From contig MWJO01000087.1 in NCBI GenBank assembly GCA_002027195.1, forward strand, positions 1 through 36,430: a DNA stretch of 36,430 nt, written 5' to 3'. Shown one piece after another: positions 8,297 through 16,439 of the stretch. Origin of the DNA: Streptomyces sp. GKU 895 (GTDB lineage Bacteria > Actinomycetota > Actinomycetes > Streptomycetales > Streptomycetaceae). Position 1 is the stretch's first letter; each line of letters opens with the position of its first letter. The position numbers and the translations under genes were made by a program. The notes beneath the pieces are model-generated. The model ran no database searches. It was not told the DNA's origin and saw only the letters and a program-made list of their open reading frames with translations.

Positions 8297-8839
8297 ATGA
8301 GTGATCTAGGACCCGTCACCTGGCCTCCCGCACCCATCCAGACCGAACGGCTCGTCCTCCGCGCCCCCGAGGCCCGGGACCGCGCGGCGTTCATCGAGCT
8401 GCTCGCCTCGCCGGATGTCCACACCTACCTCGGTGGGCCTCGCTCGCGCGACGAGCTCGAACGCGGGACTCCCGAGGTGCCCGAGCAGTGGCCCGGGAGT
8501 TTCGTCGTCGAGGCCGACGGGGCGATGATCGGGCAGCTCCTGCTGAGGCGGGCGCCGGAGCACGCCCGCCCGGCCGCCGCGGGGAAGGTCGATCTCGGCT
8601 ACCTGTTCCTGCCGCGCGCGTGGGGGCACGGATACGCCGGCGAGGCGTGCGCCGCGGCGCTCGACTGGCTCGCCGGCGCGCTTCCCGGGGAGCCGGTCGT
8701 GCTGCACACCCAGACCGCCAACGCCCGCTCCATGCGGCTCGCGGCGAAGCTGGGGTTCGCCGAGGTGGAGCGGTTCGTGGCCTGGGACGCGGAGCAGTGG
8801 CTCGGTATGCGGTCCCAGGACACCCAGGACGGACCCTGA
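8297..8839 (+). CDS. GNAT-family N-acetyltransferase (RimJ/RimL-like)
   Basis: The 180-residue protein starts at ATG 8297. It has the RimJ-like opening IQTERLVLRAPEARDRAAF, a central VDLGYLFLPRAWGHGYAGEA strand-loop-helix that forms the acetyl-CoA pyrophosphate site (the R-x-x-G-x-G/A-like segment is RAWGHGYAGEA), and the late TANARSMRLAAKLGF helix typical of this clade. It should transfer an acetyl group from acetyl-CoA to an amine; the substrate cannot be read from sequence. It precedes the M20 amidohydrolase by 28 bases on the same strand, so the two are probably co-transcribed. A clear Shine-Dalgarno sequence is lacking at the expected distance. Confidence 0.92.
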   Translation: MSDLGPVTWPPAPIQTERLVLRAPEARDRAAFIELLASPDVHTYLGGPRSRDELERGTPEVPEQWPGSFVVEADGAMIGQLLLRRAPEHARPAAAGKVDLGYLFLPRAWGHGYAGEACAAALDWLAGALPGEPVVLHTQTANARSMRLAAKLGFAEVERFVAWDAEQWLGMRSQDTQDGP

Positions 8840-8867
8840 GGACGTTCCTCGGCATACGCTGCCCCGC

Positions 8868-10102
8868 ATGACCTCCGCCGCCGCTCGTACCGCGCTGGAT
8901 CTGACCGCTGAGCTCGGGCTCCCCGAGCTGGAGGAGTTCTACCGGGATCTGCACCGTCATCCCGAGCTGTCCGGGCAGGAGCACCGCACGGCAGGGCTGC
9001 TCGCCGGGCGGCTGAAGGCGGCCGGGTACGACACCGTCGAGGGCGTCGGCGGCACCGGTGTCGCCGGGGTGCTGCGCAACGGGGACGGGCCCGTGGTGCT
9101 GCTGCGGGCCGACATGGACGCGCTGCCGGTGACCGAGGAGACCGGGCTGCCGTACGCCTCCCGGACGCCCGGCGTGATGCACGCGTGCGGGCACGATCTG
9201 CACGTGACCTGGCTGGCGGGCGCGGCCCGGGCGCTGGCCGCCGGGCGGGACGCCTGGAGCGGGACCCTGGTCGTCGTCGGGCAGCCCGCCGAGGAGACCG
9301 GCAGCGGGGCGGCGGCGATGGTCGCGGACGGGCTCTACGCGCGCGTGCCCCGGCCCGATGTGCTGCTCGGGCAGCACGCGGCGCCGGGTCCCGTGGGGCT
9401 GTACCCGCATGTTCCGGGGCTGATCCTGTCCGCCACCACCGACATCGAGATCGTCGTGCACGGGCGGGGCGGGCACGGGTCGCGGCCGGAGACGACCGTG
9501 GACCCGGTGCTGACGGCCGCGTATCTCGTCACCCGGCTCCAGAGCGTCGTCAGCCGGGAGATCGCGCCGCGCGAGTCGGCCGTGCTGACCGTCGGCCGTA
9601 TCGAGGCGGGCACCGCGCCGAACATCATCCCCTCCACCGCGCGGATCTCCCTCAACCTGCGGACCCAGTCCGAGGCCGTCCGGGACCGGATGGTCGCCGC
9701 GATCCGCCGGATCGCCGCGGGCGAGTGCCATGCCGCGGGCTGCCCGCGCGAGCCCGAGGTGAGCGTCGGCGCCTCCTTCCCGGCGACCGTCAACGACGCC
9801 GAGGCCGACCGGCGGGTGGCCGCCGTGCACCGCGAGGTCTTCGGCGACGGCACGGTCCTCGACCCGGGCCCGGCGATGGGCAGCGAGGACTTCTCCCTGC
9901 TGGCCGCGGACGGGCAGCCGTACGCCTACTGGTTCGTGACCACGACCCCGGCCGCGACCTGGGACGCGCGCCGGGCGGCGACGACCTGTTCGCGAAGCTC
10001 GACGCGATCCCCAGCAACCACAGCCCGCACTTCGCACCGGACATCTCGGCGGTGGGCCCGGGGGTCCGGGCCCTCGTCGCCGGTGCGCTGGCCCACCTGT
10101 GA
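8868..10102 (+). pseudogene. M20-family amidohydrolase (aminoacylase/hippurate-hydrolase type), one frameshift near the end
   Basis: Read across a single break, this is about 411 residues. Metallopeptidase M20 motifs appear in order: LHRHPELSGQEHRT, VLLRADMDALPVTEETGLPY, MHACGHDLHVTWL (metal ligands Cys/His), GQPAEETGSGAAAM (catalytic Glu), and GRGGHGSRPETTVDPV in the lid domain. The enzyme would hydrolyse N-acyl or amide bonds of small molecules in the cytoplasm. Near base 9967 the frame slips: TWDARRAATT should continue as TWD-A-APGGDDLFAKLDAIP. One missing base in a GCGCGCG stretch explains this, and the correct C-terminus (HSPHFAPDISAVGPGVRAL) follows to TGA at 10102. Without correction the tail would be replaced and run on into the next gene. 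A sequencing error is as likely as a real mutation. Confidence 0.85.
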
Positions 10103-10228
10103 CCCCTCCGGCGTCGTTGTCGGCGGCATGACTTACTCTTCGCTCACTCGCCACACGCGACGCACAGGTCCCGCACGTGACCGGCCGCGTGCGGTCTCCA
10201 CATTCGTTCCGGGGGGTTCGAAACAGAA

Positions 10229-12187
10229 GTGCGTATGCGCTCCCTCGCGGCCGCCACCACGCTGGCGGTCCTCTTCAGCTCGGCGGCTCTCACCGCCACT
10301 CCGGCGTTCGCCGACTCGGTCAAGCCCGTCACGGCCCTCGAGGACGCGTCCGACACGGTCGTGGACGGCACCCACCAGCGGGTCTTCATCAGCGACCCGT
10401 TCACGAACCAGATCGCCGTCGCCGACGGCACCGGCGCCGTCGTCGGCACCCTCACCGGCCTGCCCCAGGTCCGCGACCTGACGCTCAGCCCGGACGACAG
10501 CACGCTGTACGCCGCGGTCCCCGGCGCCGACAAGATCGTCGCGTTCGACACGGCGACCCTCGCGCAGACCGCCGAGTACCCGACCGGCACCGGGACGATC
10601 CCGTCCCGCCTCGCCTGGGCCGACGGCAAGCTGTGGTTCGGCTACGGCGACCAGTGGGACTCCGACCTCGGCGTGGTCGACCTGACCGCCGAGACGCCGA
10701 CGGTCACCCTGGGCCTCGCGGTGGGCCACGACTTCTCGAGCCCGCCCGCCCTCTACGCCGACCCCGACAACCCGGGCACGCTGCTCGCCCTCGACACGAA
10801 CATCAGCTCCGGCCCGATGGTCGTCTACGACATCTCCTCCGGCACCCCGGTCCTCAAGGTCACCGAGGACAAGGACGGCTTCTACAAGGACGCGGCGCTC
10901 ACCCCCGACGGCCTGAACGTCGTCGTCGCCGGACCCGGCACCCGGGCCCTCACCGAGTACCGTCTCTCCGACCTGGCCGAGGTGCGCACCTACCCCGTCC
11001 CGTCGAACCCGCTGACGGTCTCCGTCGCCCCGGACGGCACGGTCGCGGCCACGGTCCTCGACACCGACGACGTGGGCGACACGTACGTGTTCCCCACCGA
11101 CGCGAGCAAGCCGGTCAACGTGCGCAACCTGTCGCACGACTGGATGCCGGGCGGCCACCTCACCAACTGGTCGGCGGACGGCGGCAAGCTGTTCCTCGTC
11201 ACCGACACCTACTACACGCCCCAGTTCCGGGTCGTGGACGAGCCCCGCAAGTACGCCGCGACGCTCAAGGTCAACGCACCGACCTCCGCGCCCCGGGCCA
11301 AGACCCTGACGGTGACCGGCACGCTCACCGCCGACCTGGCGCTGCCCGCCGGTACGCCGATCACGGTCACCCGCACCGACCTGGAGTCGCCGAACGGCAC
11401 GTCCCTCGGCACCAAGTCCCTCGGCACGGGCGGCAAGTTCAGCTTCACGGACGTCCCGCCGGCCGGCGCCAAGGTCACGTACAAGGTCGCGTACGCGGGC
11501 GACGCGGAGCACACCGCCGCCACCGCCTCCGACACCGTCGACGTCTCGCGCGCGACCCCGACCCTGACGCTGAACAACAACGGCAAGGTCTACGCGTACG
11601 GCCAGGACGTGAAGTTCACCGCGCACCTCGGTACGACGTACAAGAACCGCACGGTGGAGATCTGGGCCGACCCCTACGGCGCGGACAAGCCCAACAAGCT
11701 GGTGAAGACCGGCACCGTCAACGCCGACGGCAATCTGTCCGTCGTCGTGGACCTCAAGCGCAAGACCAAGCTGACGGCGAAGTTCGCGGGCGACGCCCGC
11801 TACGCGCCGAAGTCGACGCAGAGCACGGTCGGCGCCAAGGTGTCGATCTCCACGTCGGTCAGCGGCGCCTACAAGTCCAAGTCCACGTGGGGCCACACGT
11901 ACTTGTTCTTCCGCCAGTCCAAGGACCCGGTCGTCACCGCGAAGCTGCCGCCGTACGGGGGCCGCAAGCAGTTGCTCCAGATCCAGTACTGGTCGGGCAC
12001 CAGCTGGGTGACCACGTACCGCGAGTACTTCAAGCTCGACTCGGCCGGCACGTCCGCCGTGCAGCTCACCGGCACCCCGCCGACGGGCGTCCGCTTCCGG
12101 GTCCGCAACTCCTACGTCAGCGGCTCGGGCGACAGCGTGAACACCACGACGTACGGCTCCTGGAAGTACTTCACGTTCACGAAGTGA
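10229..12187 (+). CDS. Secreted beta-propeller protein with C-terminal Ig-like domains
   Basis: The product has 652 residues. The N-terminus is a signal peptide (RSLAAATTLAVLFSSAALTATPAFA) and the mature protein starts near DSVKPV. Residues 35-330 are YncE/SMP-30-like propeller repeats (VFISDPFTNQIAVADGTG; LTLSPDDSTLYAAVPGADKI; VSVAPDGTVAATVLDTDDVG). Residues 340-540 hold at least two Ig-like or bacterial Big_3-type beta sandwiches (KTLTVTGTLTADLALPAGTP; PTLTLNNNGKVYAYGQDVKF). The last 100 residues are aromatic and Ser/Lys-rich. It is probably an exported binding or adhesion protein; no catalytic motif is seen. GTG 10229 is chosen to give the full signal peptide, but the ribosome-binding site (GGGGGG) is 12 bases away, so ATG 10235 is possible. 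Its stop overlaps the next, convergent gene by 11 bases. Confidence 0.88.
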   Translation: MRMRSLAAATTLAVLFSSAALTATPAFADSVKPVTALEDASDTVVDGTHQRVFISDPFTNQIAVADGTGAVVGTLTGLPQVRDLTLSPDDSTLYAAVPGADKIVAFDTATLAQTAEYPTGTGTIPSRLAWADGKLWFGYGDQWDSDLGVVDLTAETPTVTLGLAVGHDFSSPPALYADPDNPGTLLALDTNISSGPMVVYDISSGTPVLKVTEDKDGFYKDAALTPDGLNVVVAGPGTRALTEYRLSDLAEVRTYPVPSNPLTVSVAPDGTVAATVLDTDDVGDTYVFPTDASKPVNVRNLSHDWMPGGHLTNWSADGGKLFLVTDTYYTPQFRVVDEPRKYAATLKVNAPTSAPRAKTLTVTGTLTADLALPAGTPITVTRTDLESPNGTSLGTKSLGTGGKFSFTDVPPAGAKVTYKVAYAGDAEHTAATASDTVDVSRATPTLTLNNNGKVYAYGQDVKFTAHLGTTYKNRTVEIWADPYGADKPNKLVKTGTVNADGNLSVVVDLKRKTKLTAKFAGDARYAPKSTQSTVGAKVSISTSVSGAYKSKSTWGHTYLFFRQSKDPVVTAKLPPYGGRKQLLQIQYWSGTSWVTTYREYFKLDSAGTSAVQLTGTPPTGVRFRVRNSYVSGSGDSVNTTTYGSWKYFTFTK

Positions 12188-13235
12188 GCGTCTGCAACTG
12201 ACTGAGATGCCGGTGCACATGGTCCAGGGCACCCTCCCGGCGCCCTGGCACCCGGGCTCTCAACTCCGCCAGCGCGGGCCCCAGTTCGCGGGCCCGCGTT
12301 GGGTCGTCGATGCGGCCCCACTGGTGGTGGGCGCGGTCGACGGCGGCCTCCACGGCGGGCGCGTCCGGTGCCTGCCCGGCCGTCAGGCGCGTGGTCGCCA
12401 CCGCCAGCCAGGCCCGGCAGCTGCGCACCGGGTCCCCGGCGAACATCGCCAGGTCTGCCCGGACCTCACTCCAGTGCAGGGCCTCCTCGGAGGCGGGGCC
12501 GTGCGCCCGTACGGCGTTCAGCTCGTGGTGCGCGGCGAGAGCGTCCGCGTCACCGTGGCGCCGGGCGGCGACGGCGGCCGAGATCAGGGCGTGCGGATCT
12601 CCGGCCTCGGGGCCCTGCGCGCTCAGCACATAGCCGACGCTCTCCTGCGGGAGGCGGCCGAGCGCCTGCTGGTGCAACTGGTCGAGGGGCGGCCGGTGTC
12701 CGCTGCGCAGGATCGTCGCGACCGTCTTCATGTACGCGGGCGTGCCGAGGCTGCGCCGGGACGGCGGCGGGGCGATCCGCCCGTACACCGCGTTGTTGCG
12801 GCCGGTGTCCAGGGGGTTGGCGCGCAGCCACTCCCAGGTCTCGGGGTCGGCGTGCAGGTCGAGGACGAAGGCCGTCGCGCCGGCCGGGCGGAGCCGCAGT
12901 TCGTCCTTGAACCAGTGCCAGGGGAACCCGTTGTAGCGGACGGTCGCCGGGGTGGTGCGGGCCAGCGCGAGGTGCGGCAGCCGTTGGCGGCGGTCCAGTT
13001 GGAGCTGGCCGGTGACGAAGACGGTGAGCGGTCCGGGGGCGGCCGCGGCGGCGCGCAGCCGGGTCAGCACGGCCTGCGGGTCCAACGGGTCCGCGAGTTC
13101 CACCACGTTGGCGGTGTCCGCGCCGGAGAGCACGGCGGGCGGCACGGCCGCGAGGACGGGCAGGACGGACGCGGCGTCGACCAGACACCCCTTGCCCGCC
13201 GGTGCGGCGGCCAGCAGCAGCACGGTTCCGGGCAT
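12177..13235 (-). CDS. Conserved hypothetical protein, unrecognised
   Basis: The 352-residue product starts at ATG 13235 behind GGGGAGGG. I do not recognise a family. The first third looks alpha/beta: hydrophobic strands PGTVLLLAAAPAGKGCLVDA and GPLTVFVTGQLQLD alternate with helices. The conserved-looking centre is NGFPWHWFKDELRLR and WEWLRANPLDTGRNNAVYG. The last 150 residues are helical, Ala/Leu/Glu-rich and TPR-like (RHGDADALAAHHELNAVRAH, VRADLAMFAGDPVRSCRAWL). There is no signal peptide or membrane segment. It is 69 bases downstream of the SpoIIE phosphatase gene on the same strand, so it may be co-transcribed with it. Its end overlaps the convergent secreted propeller gene by 11 bases. 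Codon use is typical of the host, so it is very likely a real gene. Confidence 0.8.
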   Translation of the reverse strand: MPGTVLLLAAAPAGKGCLVDAASVLPVLAAVPPAVLSGADTANVVELADPLDPQAVLTRLRAAAAAPGPLTVFVTGQLQLDRRQRLPHLALARTTPATVRYNGFPWHWFKDELRLRPAGATAFVLDLHADPETWEWLRANPLDTGRNNAVYGRIAPPPSRRSLGTPAYMKTVATILRSGHRPPLDQLHQQALGRLPQESVGYVLSAQGPEAGDPHALISAAVAARRHGDADALAAHHELNAVRAHGPASEEALHWSEVRADLAMFAGDPVRSCRAWLAVATTRLTAGQAPDAPAVEAAVDRAHHQWGRIDDPTRARELGPALAELRARVPGRREGALDHVHRHLSQLQTLTS

Positions 13236-13304
13236 CGGTCCCTCCCCATCCCCCGTCGATCACGTACGTCAGCACCGTAACGGCTGCGGCTGCAAAGGTG
13301 GACC

Positions 13305-14522
13305 TCAGGACTGCGAACGTCCCTTTCGGCCGGTTCCGGTCGGTGCGCGGCGGACCGCGAACACCGTGGTGTCGTCGGCGAGAAGACCGCCGCTGTGCCG
13401 GAGCGTGCCGTCGCGGACGTGGGCGACCAGGCGGCGGGGTTCGGCGGCCCGCGGATCGGCGGCGACGGCCCGGGCGACGTCCGCGGCCAGCGGGTAGAAG
13501 ACGCCTTCGGCGTCGCGGGCCTCGGTGACGCCGTCGGTGGTCAGCAGCAGGGTCTCGGTGTCGGCGAGGGGGACGCGCTGCACGGGCGGCGGCCCGTCGG
13601 CCGACAGCTCGCCGAGGCCCAGCGGGAGTCCGCTGCCGACCGGCAGCTGCCGTACCCCGTCGGGGCCGACGGCCAGCGGGGGCTCGTGGCCGAAGACGAC
13701 GACGTCCACCACGCCGGAGGTGTCGTCGGGGAAGCCGATCAGGACGGCGGTGGCGAAGCGGTCGCCGTCGTCGCGGCCGAGGGCGGCGAGGTGCCGGCCG
13801 TGGCGCAGCATGCGCAGCTCCAGGCGCTCGGCCACGGTGCCGAGTTCCTCGTGGTACCCCGCCTCGCGGAACGTGCCGAGCAGCGCGGCGGCCGCCTCCA
13901 CCGCGCCGAGGCCCTTGCCCTGCACGTCGCCGACGAGGACGCGGGTGCCGTGCAGGCCCTGCTGGACGTCGTAGAAGTCGCCGCCGACCCGGGCCTCGAC
14001 GTCGGAGGCCAGATAGACGGCGGCGTGGTCGAGGCCGCCCCAGTCCGGCGGCAGCGGGCGCAGCACCGTGCGGCGGGTGGTCTCGGCGACGTCCCGCATG
14101 TGCAGCATGTGCCGCTCGCCGCGGACCCGGACGACACAGGCGAGGACGGCGAGCGCCCCGCCGATGCCGACGAGGAGGAAGTCGGCCAGTCCGCTCCGGT
14201 ACCAGGTCGGGTAGGAGGAGTCGGCGAGGACGTAGGTGAGCAGGGCGAGCACCGCGAAGCCGGCCGTGCCCCACACCCCGCAGATCGCGGCGGCGATACC
14301 GGGCACCAGCACGACCCAGGTGATCATCCGGAACTCGCCGGCGGTGTTGAAGTCGATCAGTGCGATCCCGGCGAGCATCAGCAGCGGCGGTACCCAGGCG
14401 AGGCTGTGCCCGCGGACCCGCAGCAGCTGCTGCCGGCGCAGGACGTCGCTCTCCTCGGCGGGCCGGGGCAGCCGGGCCATCGGACCGCGTCGCCCGCCGA
14501 CCGGCCTCAGCCCGTGCTTCAT
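13305..14522 (-). CDS. Membrane-anchored PP2C-type (SpoIIE/RsbU-like) serine phosphatase
   Basis: With the ATG at 14522 the product is 405 residues. The N-terminal third has four to five membrane segments (SLAWVPPLLMLAGIALIDF; TWVVLVPGIAAAICGVWG; AGFAVLALLTYVLA; DFLLVGIGGALAVLACVV). A short coiled linker (RHMLHMRDVAETTRRTVLRP) leads to a PP2C/SpoIIE domain with its metal-binding motifs VGGDFYDV, VGDVQGKGLGAVEAA, LLLTTDGVTEARD and LLADDTTVFAV. Such phosphatases dephosphorylate anti-sigma-factor antagonists in partner-switching pathways; the membrane part may sense a signal, and no separate sensor domain is seen. The start is uncertain: no strong Shine-Dalgarno exists before 14522, and ATG 14480 (MARLPRP) or a longer form to 14630 are possible. 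It is divergent from the small membrane protein gene at 14629. Confidence 0.92.
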   Translation of the reverse strand: MKHGLRPVGGRRGPMARLPRPAEESDVLRRQQLLRVRGHSLAWVPPLLMLAGIALIDFNTAGEFRMITWVVLVPGIAAAICGVWGTAGFAVLALLTYVLADSSYPTWYRSGLADFLLVGIGGALAVLACVVRVRGERHMLHMRDVAETTRRTVLRPLPPDWGGLDHAAVYLASDVEARVGGDFYDVQQGLHGTRVLVGDVQGKGLGAVEAAAALLGTFREAGYHEELGTVAERLELRMLRHGRHLAALGRDDGDRFATAVLIGFPDDTSGVVDVVVFGHEPPLAVGPDGVRQLPVGSGLPLGLGELSADGPPPVQRVPLADTETLLLTTDGVTEARDAEGVFYPLAADVARAVAADPRAAEPRRLVAHVRDGTLRHSGGLLADDTTVFAVRRAPTGTGRKGRSQS

Positions 14523-14628
14523 GCGATTCAGCGAAACACGGGGAGACGGGGGCCGCACTCCGACTTGCCAGGCCCCTCTCCCCGGTGTGCTCTGGTAGGC
14601 GGGGGCGAGGAGAGAGAGGAGACCTCTC

Positions 14629-15072
14629 ATGGCTCATGCGGCACCCGCGTCCGGCGCCAGGTCCGGACTCGCCGGACGGTCGCCCGACGTCTTCAGCCCG
14701 CAGGTCCACACGGCGGCCCGGTACGGGATTCCCGTCGTCCTGGGGCTGGTCTACGGCTACTGGGCCGCCGCCAACCGGCGCGGCGGCGGCGAGATCACCG
14801 GCTGGAACATCCTGTTCGGCTTCGTGACCGCGCTGGCGTTCATCGTGCTGTGCCTGGCGGTGGCGACGTTCGCGCCGAAGCTCAAGCGTGAACTGCACTC
14901 GCTGGTGAAGTCCGCCTTCGCGGGCGCGGCGGTCGGCTTCCTCTACAGCCAGACCGGCGAGAGCGTGCTCAGGTCCGTTGCGCTCGGGGTGGCGGTCACG
15001 GCGGGCATCTTCATGGTGTTCTTCTACCGCTACTACACGCGCGAGGACGCCGAGGGCAACCGCATCCGCTGA
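14629..15072 (+). CDS. Small integral membrane protein, function unknown
   Basis: The 147-residue product starts at ATG 14629 with GAGAGAGGAGA upstream. Four hydrophobic segments are visible: YGIPVVLGLVYGYWAAA, LFGFVTALAFIVLCLAVATF, SAFAGAAVGFLYS, and SVALGVAVTAGIFMVFFYRY. The N-terminal 30 residues and the C-terminal tail (TREDAEGNRIR) are polar. No catalytic motif or known domain is recognised. It is divergently transcribed from the SpoIIE phosphatase gene, so the two may share control. It ends at a strong bidirectional terminator shared with the SH3-protein gene. Confidence 0.85.
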   Translation: MAHAAPASGARSGLAGRSPDVFSPQVHTAARYGIPVVLGLVYGYWAAANRRGGGEITGWNILFGFVTALAFIVLCLAVATFAPKLKRELHSLVKSAFAGAAVGFLYSQTGESVLRSVALGVAVTAGIFMVFFYRYYTREDAEGNRIR

Positions 15073-15089
15073 CGCCCGGACGTGGTCGG

Positions 15090-15124
15090 CAGAAGGGCCC
15101 GGCAGCTGCTGCCGGGCCCTTCTG
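15090..15124. terminator. Bidirectional terminator
   Basis: CAGAAGGGCCCGGCAG (15090-15105) and CTGCCGGGCCCTTCTG (15109-15124) form a perfect 16-base stem with a 3-base loop. It lies between the convergent membrane protein and SH3-protein genes, with a pyrimidine tract (TCTCCCTCTCT) following on the + strand. Confidence 0.88.
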
Positions 15125-15134
15125 TCTCCCTCTC

Positions 15135-15659
15135 TCACCAGCCGGCCGAGGAACTGGTCACCGTGAAGCTCCACGAGCCGGAGAAGCTCCAGGTGCCGGA
15201 ACTCGACACGCTCCAGGAGTCGTTCATGTACGGGTCGTCCCAGTTGCTCCAGGAGCCGTCCTTCCACTCGGGACACGGGTCGGAGCAGGTCGGCACCCCG
15301 CGCCCGCCGGTGTCGACGAACGCGGCGCTCGCCCAGCCCTGTGCGCCGACGAGCCAGTACCAGTAGGGGTTGCCGTTGACTCTCTGCCCGAGGACCTTGC
15401 AGTCCACGCGATCCTGGCTCCACGGCGAGAGCTGGTCGACGACGGGCGAGTGTGTGGTGGGCGCGGCCCTCACGTTGAGGTCGACGCCGGAGACGATGGT
15501 GCCCCAGATCGGACCGCCGGATCCGCCGCCTCCACCGTGTCCGTCGGCAAAGGTCGGCGGGGTGGCGGCTGCGGCCGTGGTGCCCGCTGCCGCGGCGACG
15601 AGGGTGCCGCCGGTGAGCAGGGCCGCGGCCAGGGTCCGCAGGGCCGGAGTGGTGCGCAT
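15135..15659 (-). CDS. Secreted SH3-domain protein with Trp/Ser-rich tail
   Basis: The product has 174 residues, from ATG 15659 with a perfect AAGGAGG 8 bases upstream. Residues 1-33 are a signal peptide (LRTLAAALLTGGTLVAAAAG). A Gly-rich linker (GHGGGGGSGGP) precedes a bacterial SH3-type domain: LNVRAAPTTHSPVVDQL, then RVDCKVLGQRVNGNPYWYWL and GWASAAFVDTGG. Cys residues in DCKV and VPTCSDPC may form disulfides. The last 45 residues are an unusual Trp/Ser repeat (WSNWDDPYMNDSW, then SGTWSFSGSWSFTV). Bacterial SH3 domains bind peptidoglycan or metal-rich polymers; an extracellular cell-wall-binding role is plausible. It is divergent from the membrane protein gene at 15852. Confidence 0.9.
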   Translation of the reverse strand: MRTTPALRTLAAALLTGGTLVAAAAGTTAAAATPPTFADGHGGGGGSGGPIWGTIVSGVDLNVRAAPTTHSPVVDQLSPWSQDRVDCKVLGQRVNGNPYWYWLVGAQGWASAAFVDTGGRGVPTCSDPCPEWKDGSWSNWDDPYMNDSWSVSSSGTWSFSGSWSFTVTSSSAGW

Positions 15660-15691
15660 GGATCGGCCTCCTTCTCCCCAGATCCAGGAAA

Positions 15692-15764
15692 CACCCGTTC
15701 GGGTGAACCCTCCACCGGAGAGCGAGAGGGCTTGGGGGGACTGGGGTGTGAGGCCGTGGAGGGT
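15692..15764. promoter_or_regulatory. Inverted repeats in the divergent 15659/15852 promoter region
   Basis: CACCCG-TT-CGGGTG (15692-15705) is a perfect palindrome 33 bases upstream of the SH3 gene start. A second pair, ACCCTCCAC (15707-15715) and GTGGAGGGT (15756-15764), is inverted across 40 bases. They may be operator sites for a shared divergent promoter; there is no direct evidence. Confidence 0.3.
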
Positions 15765-15851
15765 CGACCTCAGAGGCAGGCTCAGGGGGCCGTACACCCG
15801 AATGCACCGCCCCCGCTCGCGCCCCCACCCGCCGCGGCCTTGCCTGGAAGG

Positions 15852-16439
15852 GTGCGCCCACGCCTTCGCAACGCCCTCTCGGCCGCCCTCATCGGCCTGG
15901 CCTGTCTGCTCGTGCCGTTCAGTGTGCTGGCGTCCTGGGCGGCGTACTGGACGACCGTCGAGCTCGCCCAGGTCAGACGCCGACTCACCGACGCCTACGT
16001 GCCGTTCGACCTCGCCGGTTTCTGGCTGCCCGTCAGCGCCCTGGTGCTGGCCGCCGCCGGGATCGCCGTCGCCGCCTGCCGCCGCCGCGCGGTGACGGCC
16101 ACCTCGCTGGGCACGGCGCTCGGCGGCGGACTGTTGGGCCTCGCGGTCGCCGTCGGCCGCCGGATGACCCTCGCCGACCTGCCCGACGCCGACCACCGCA
16201 GCGCCGCCGGTGTCATCTACGACGCCCTCACCGGCACCCTGCGCACGGTCTCCTGGCTGCTGGTCGCCCTCGGCCTCAGCGTGGCCTGCGCGACCTGGCT
16301 CACGGCCCGGTACGCGCGACGCCGGCAAGTGTCCGCAGTGCCCGTCGCAGATCCGGCACCGCGGCCGACGCGAGCCCCGAGCCTGACCGCGTCCGGGGGT
16401 GCGGCCGGGGGTCGACGGCGAAGGCGGGGCCCGGCGTGA
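15852..16439 (+). CDS. Integral membrane protein, function unknown
   Basis: About 195 residues from GTG 15852 (VRPRLRNALSAA); the frame stays open much further upstream, so the start is a judgement based on the basic N-terminus just before the first membrane helix. Four hydrophobic segments are seen: ALIGLACLLVPFSVLASWAA, LPVSALVLAAAGIAVAA, LGTALGGGLLGLAVAVG, and VSWLLVALGLSVACATWL. Between helices one and two is a polar loop (YWTTVELAQVRRRLTDAYVP). The final 45 residues (PRPTRAPSLTASGG and a run of Arg) overlap, antisense, the end of the MocR gene by 140 bases. The overlap and basic tail suggest the true end could be earlier and that a frame break may lie near 16330. No family is recognised. 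Confidence 0.7.
   Translation: MRPRLRNALSAALIGLACLLVPFSVLASWAAYWTTVELAQVRRRLTDAYVPFDLAGFWLPVSALVLAAAGIAVAACRRRAVTATSLGTALGGGLLGLAVAVGRRMTLADLPDADHRSAAGVIYDALTGTLRTVSWLLVALGLSVACATWLTARYARRRQVSAVPVADPAPRPTRAPSLTASGGAAGGRRRRRGPA

Noticed and set aside
10190..10229. Possible tRNA (GGTTCGAAA near 10214)
   Set aside because: No acceptor, D or anticodon stem can be drawn around it.
12550..15861. 1,103-codon minus-strand open frame across three genes
   Set aside because: It covers known genes in other frames and has antisense-like Arg/Pro composition; only parts in true frames are coding.
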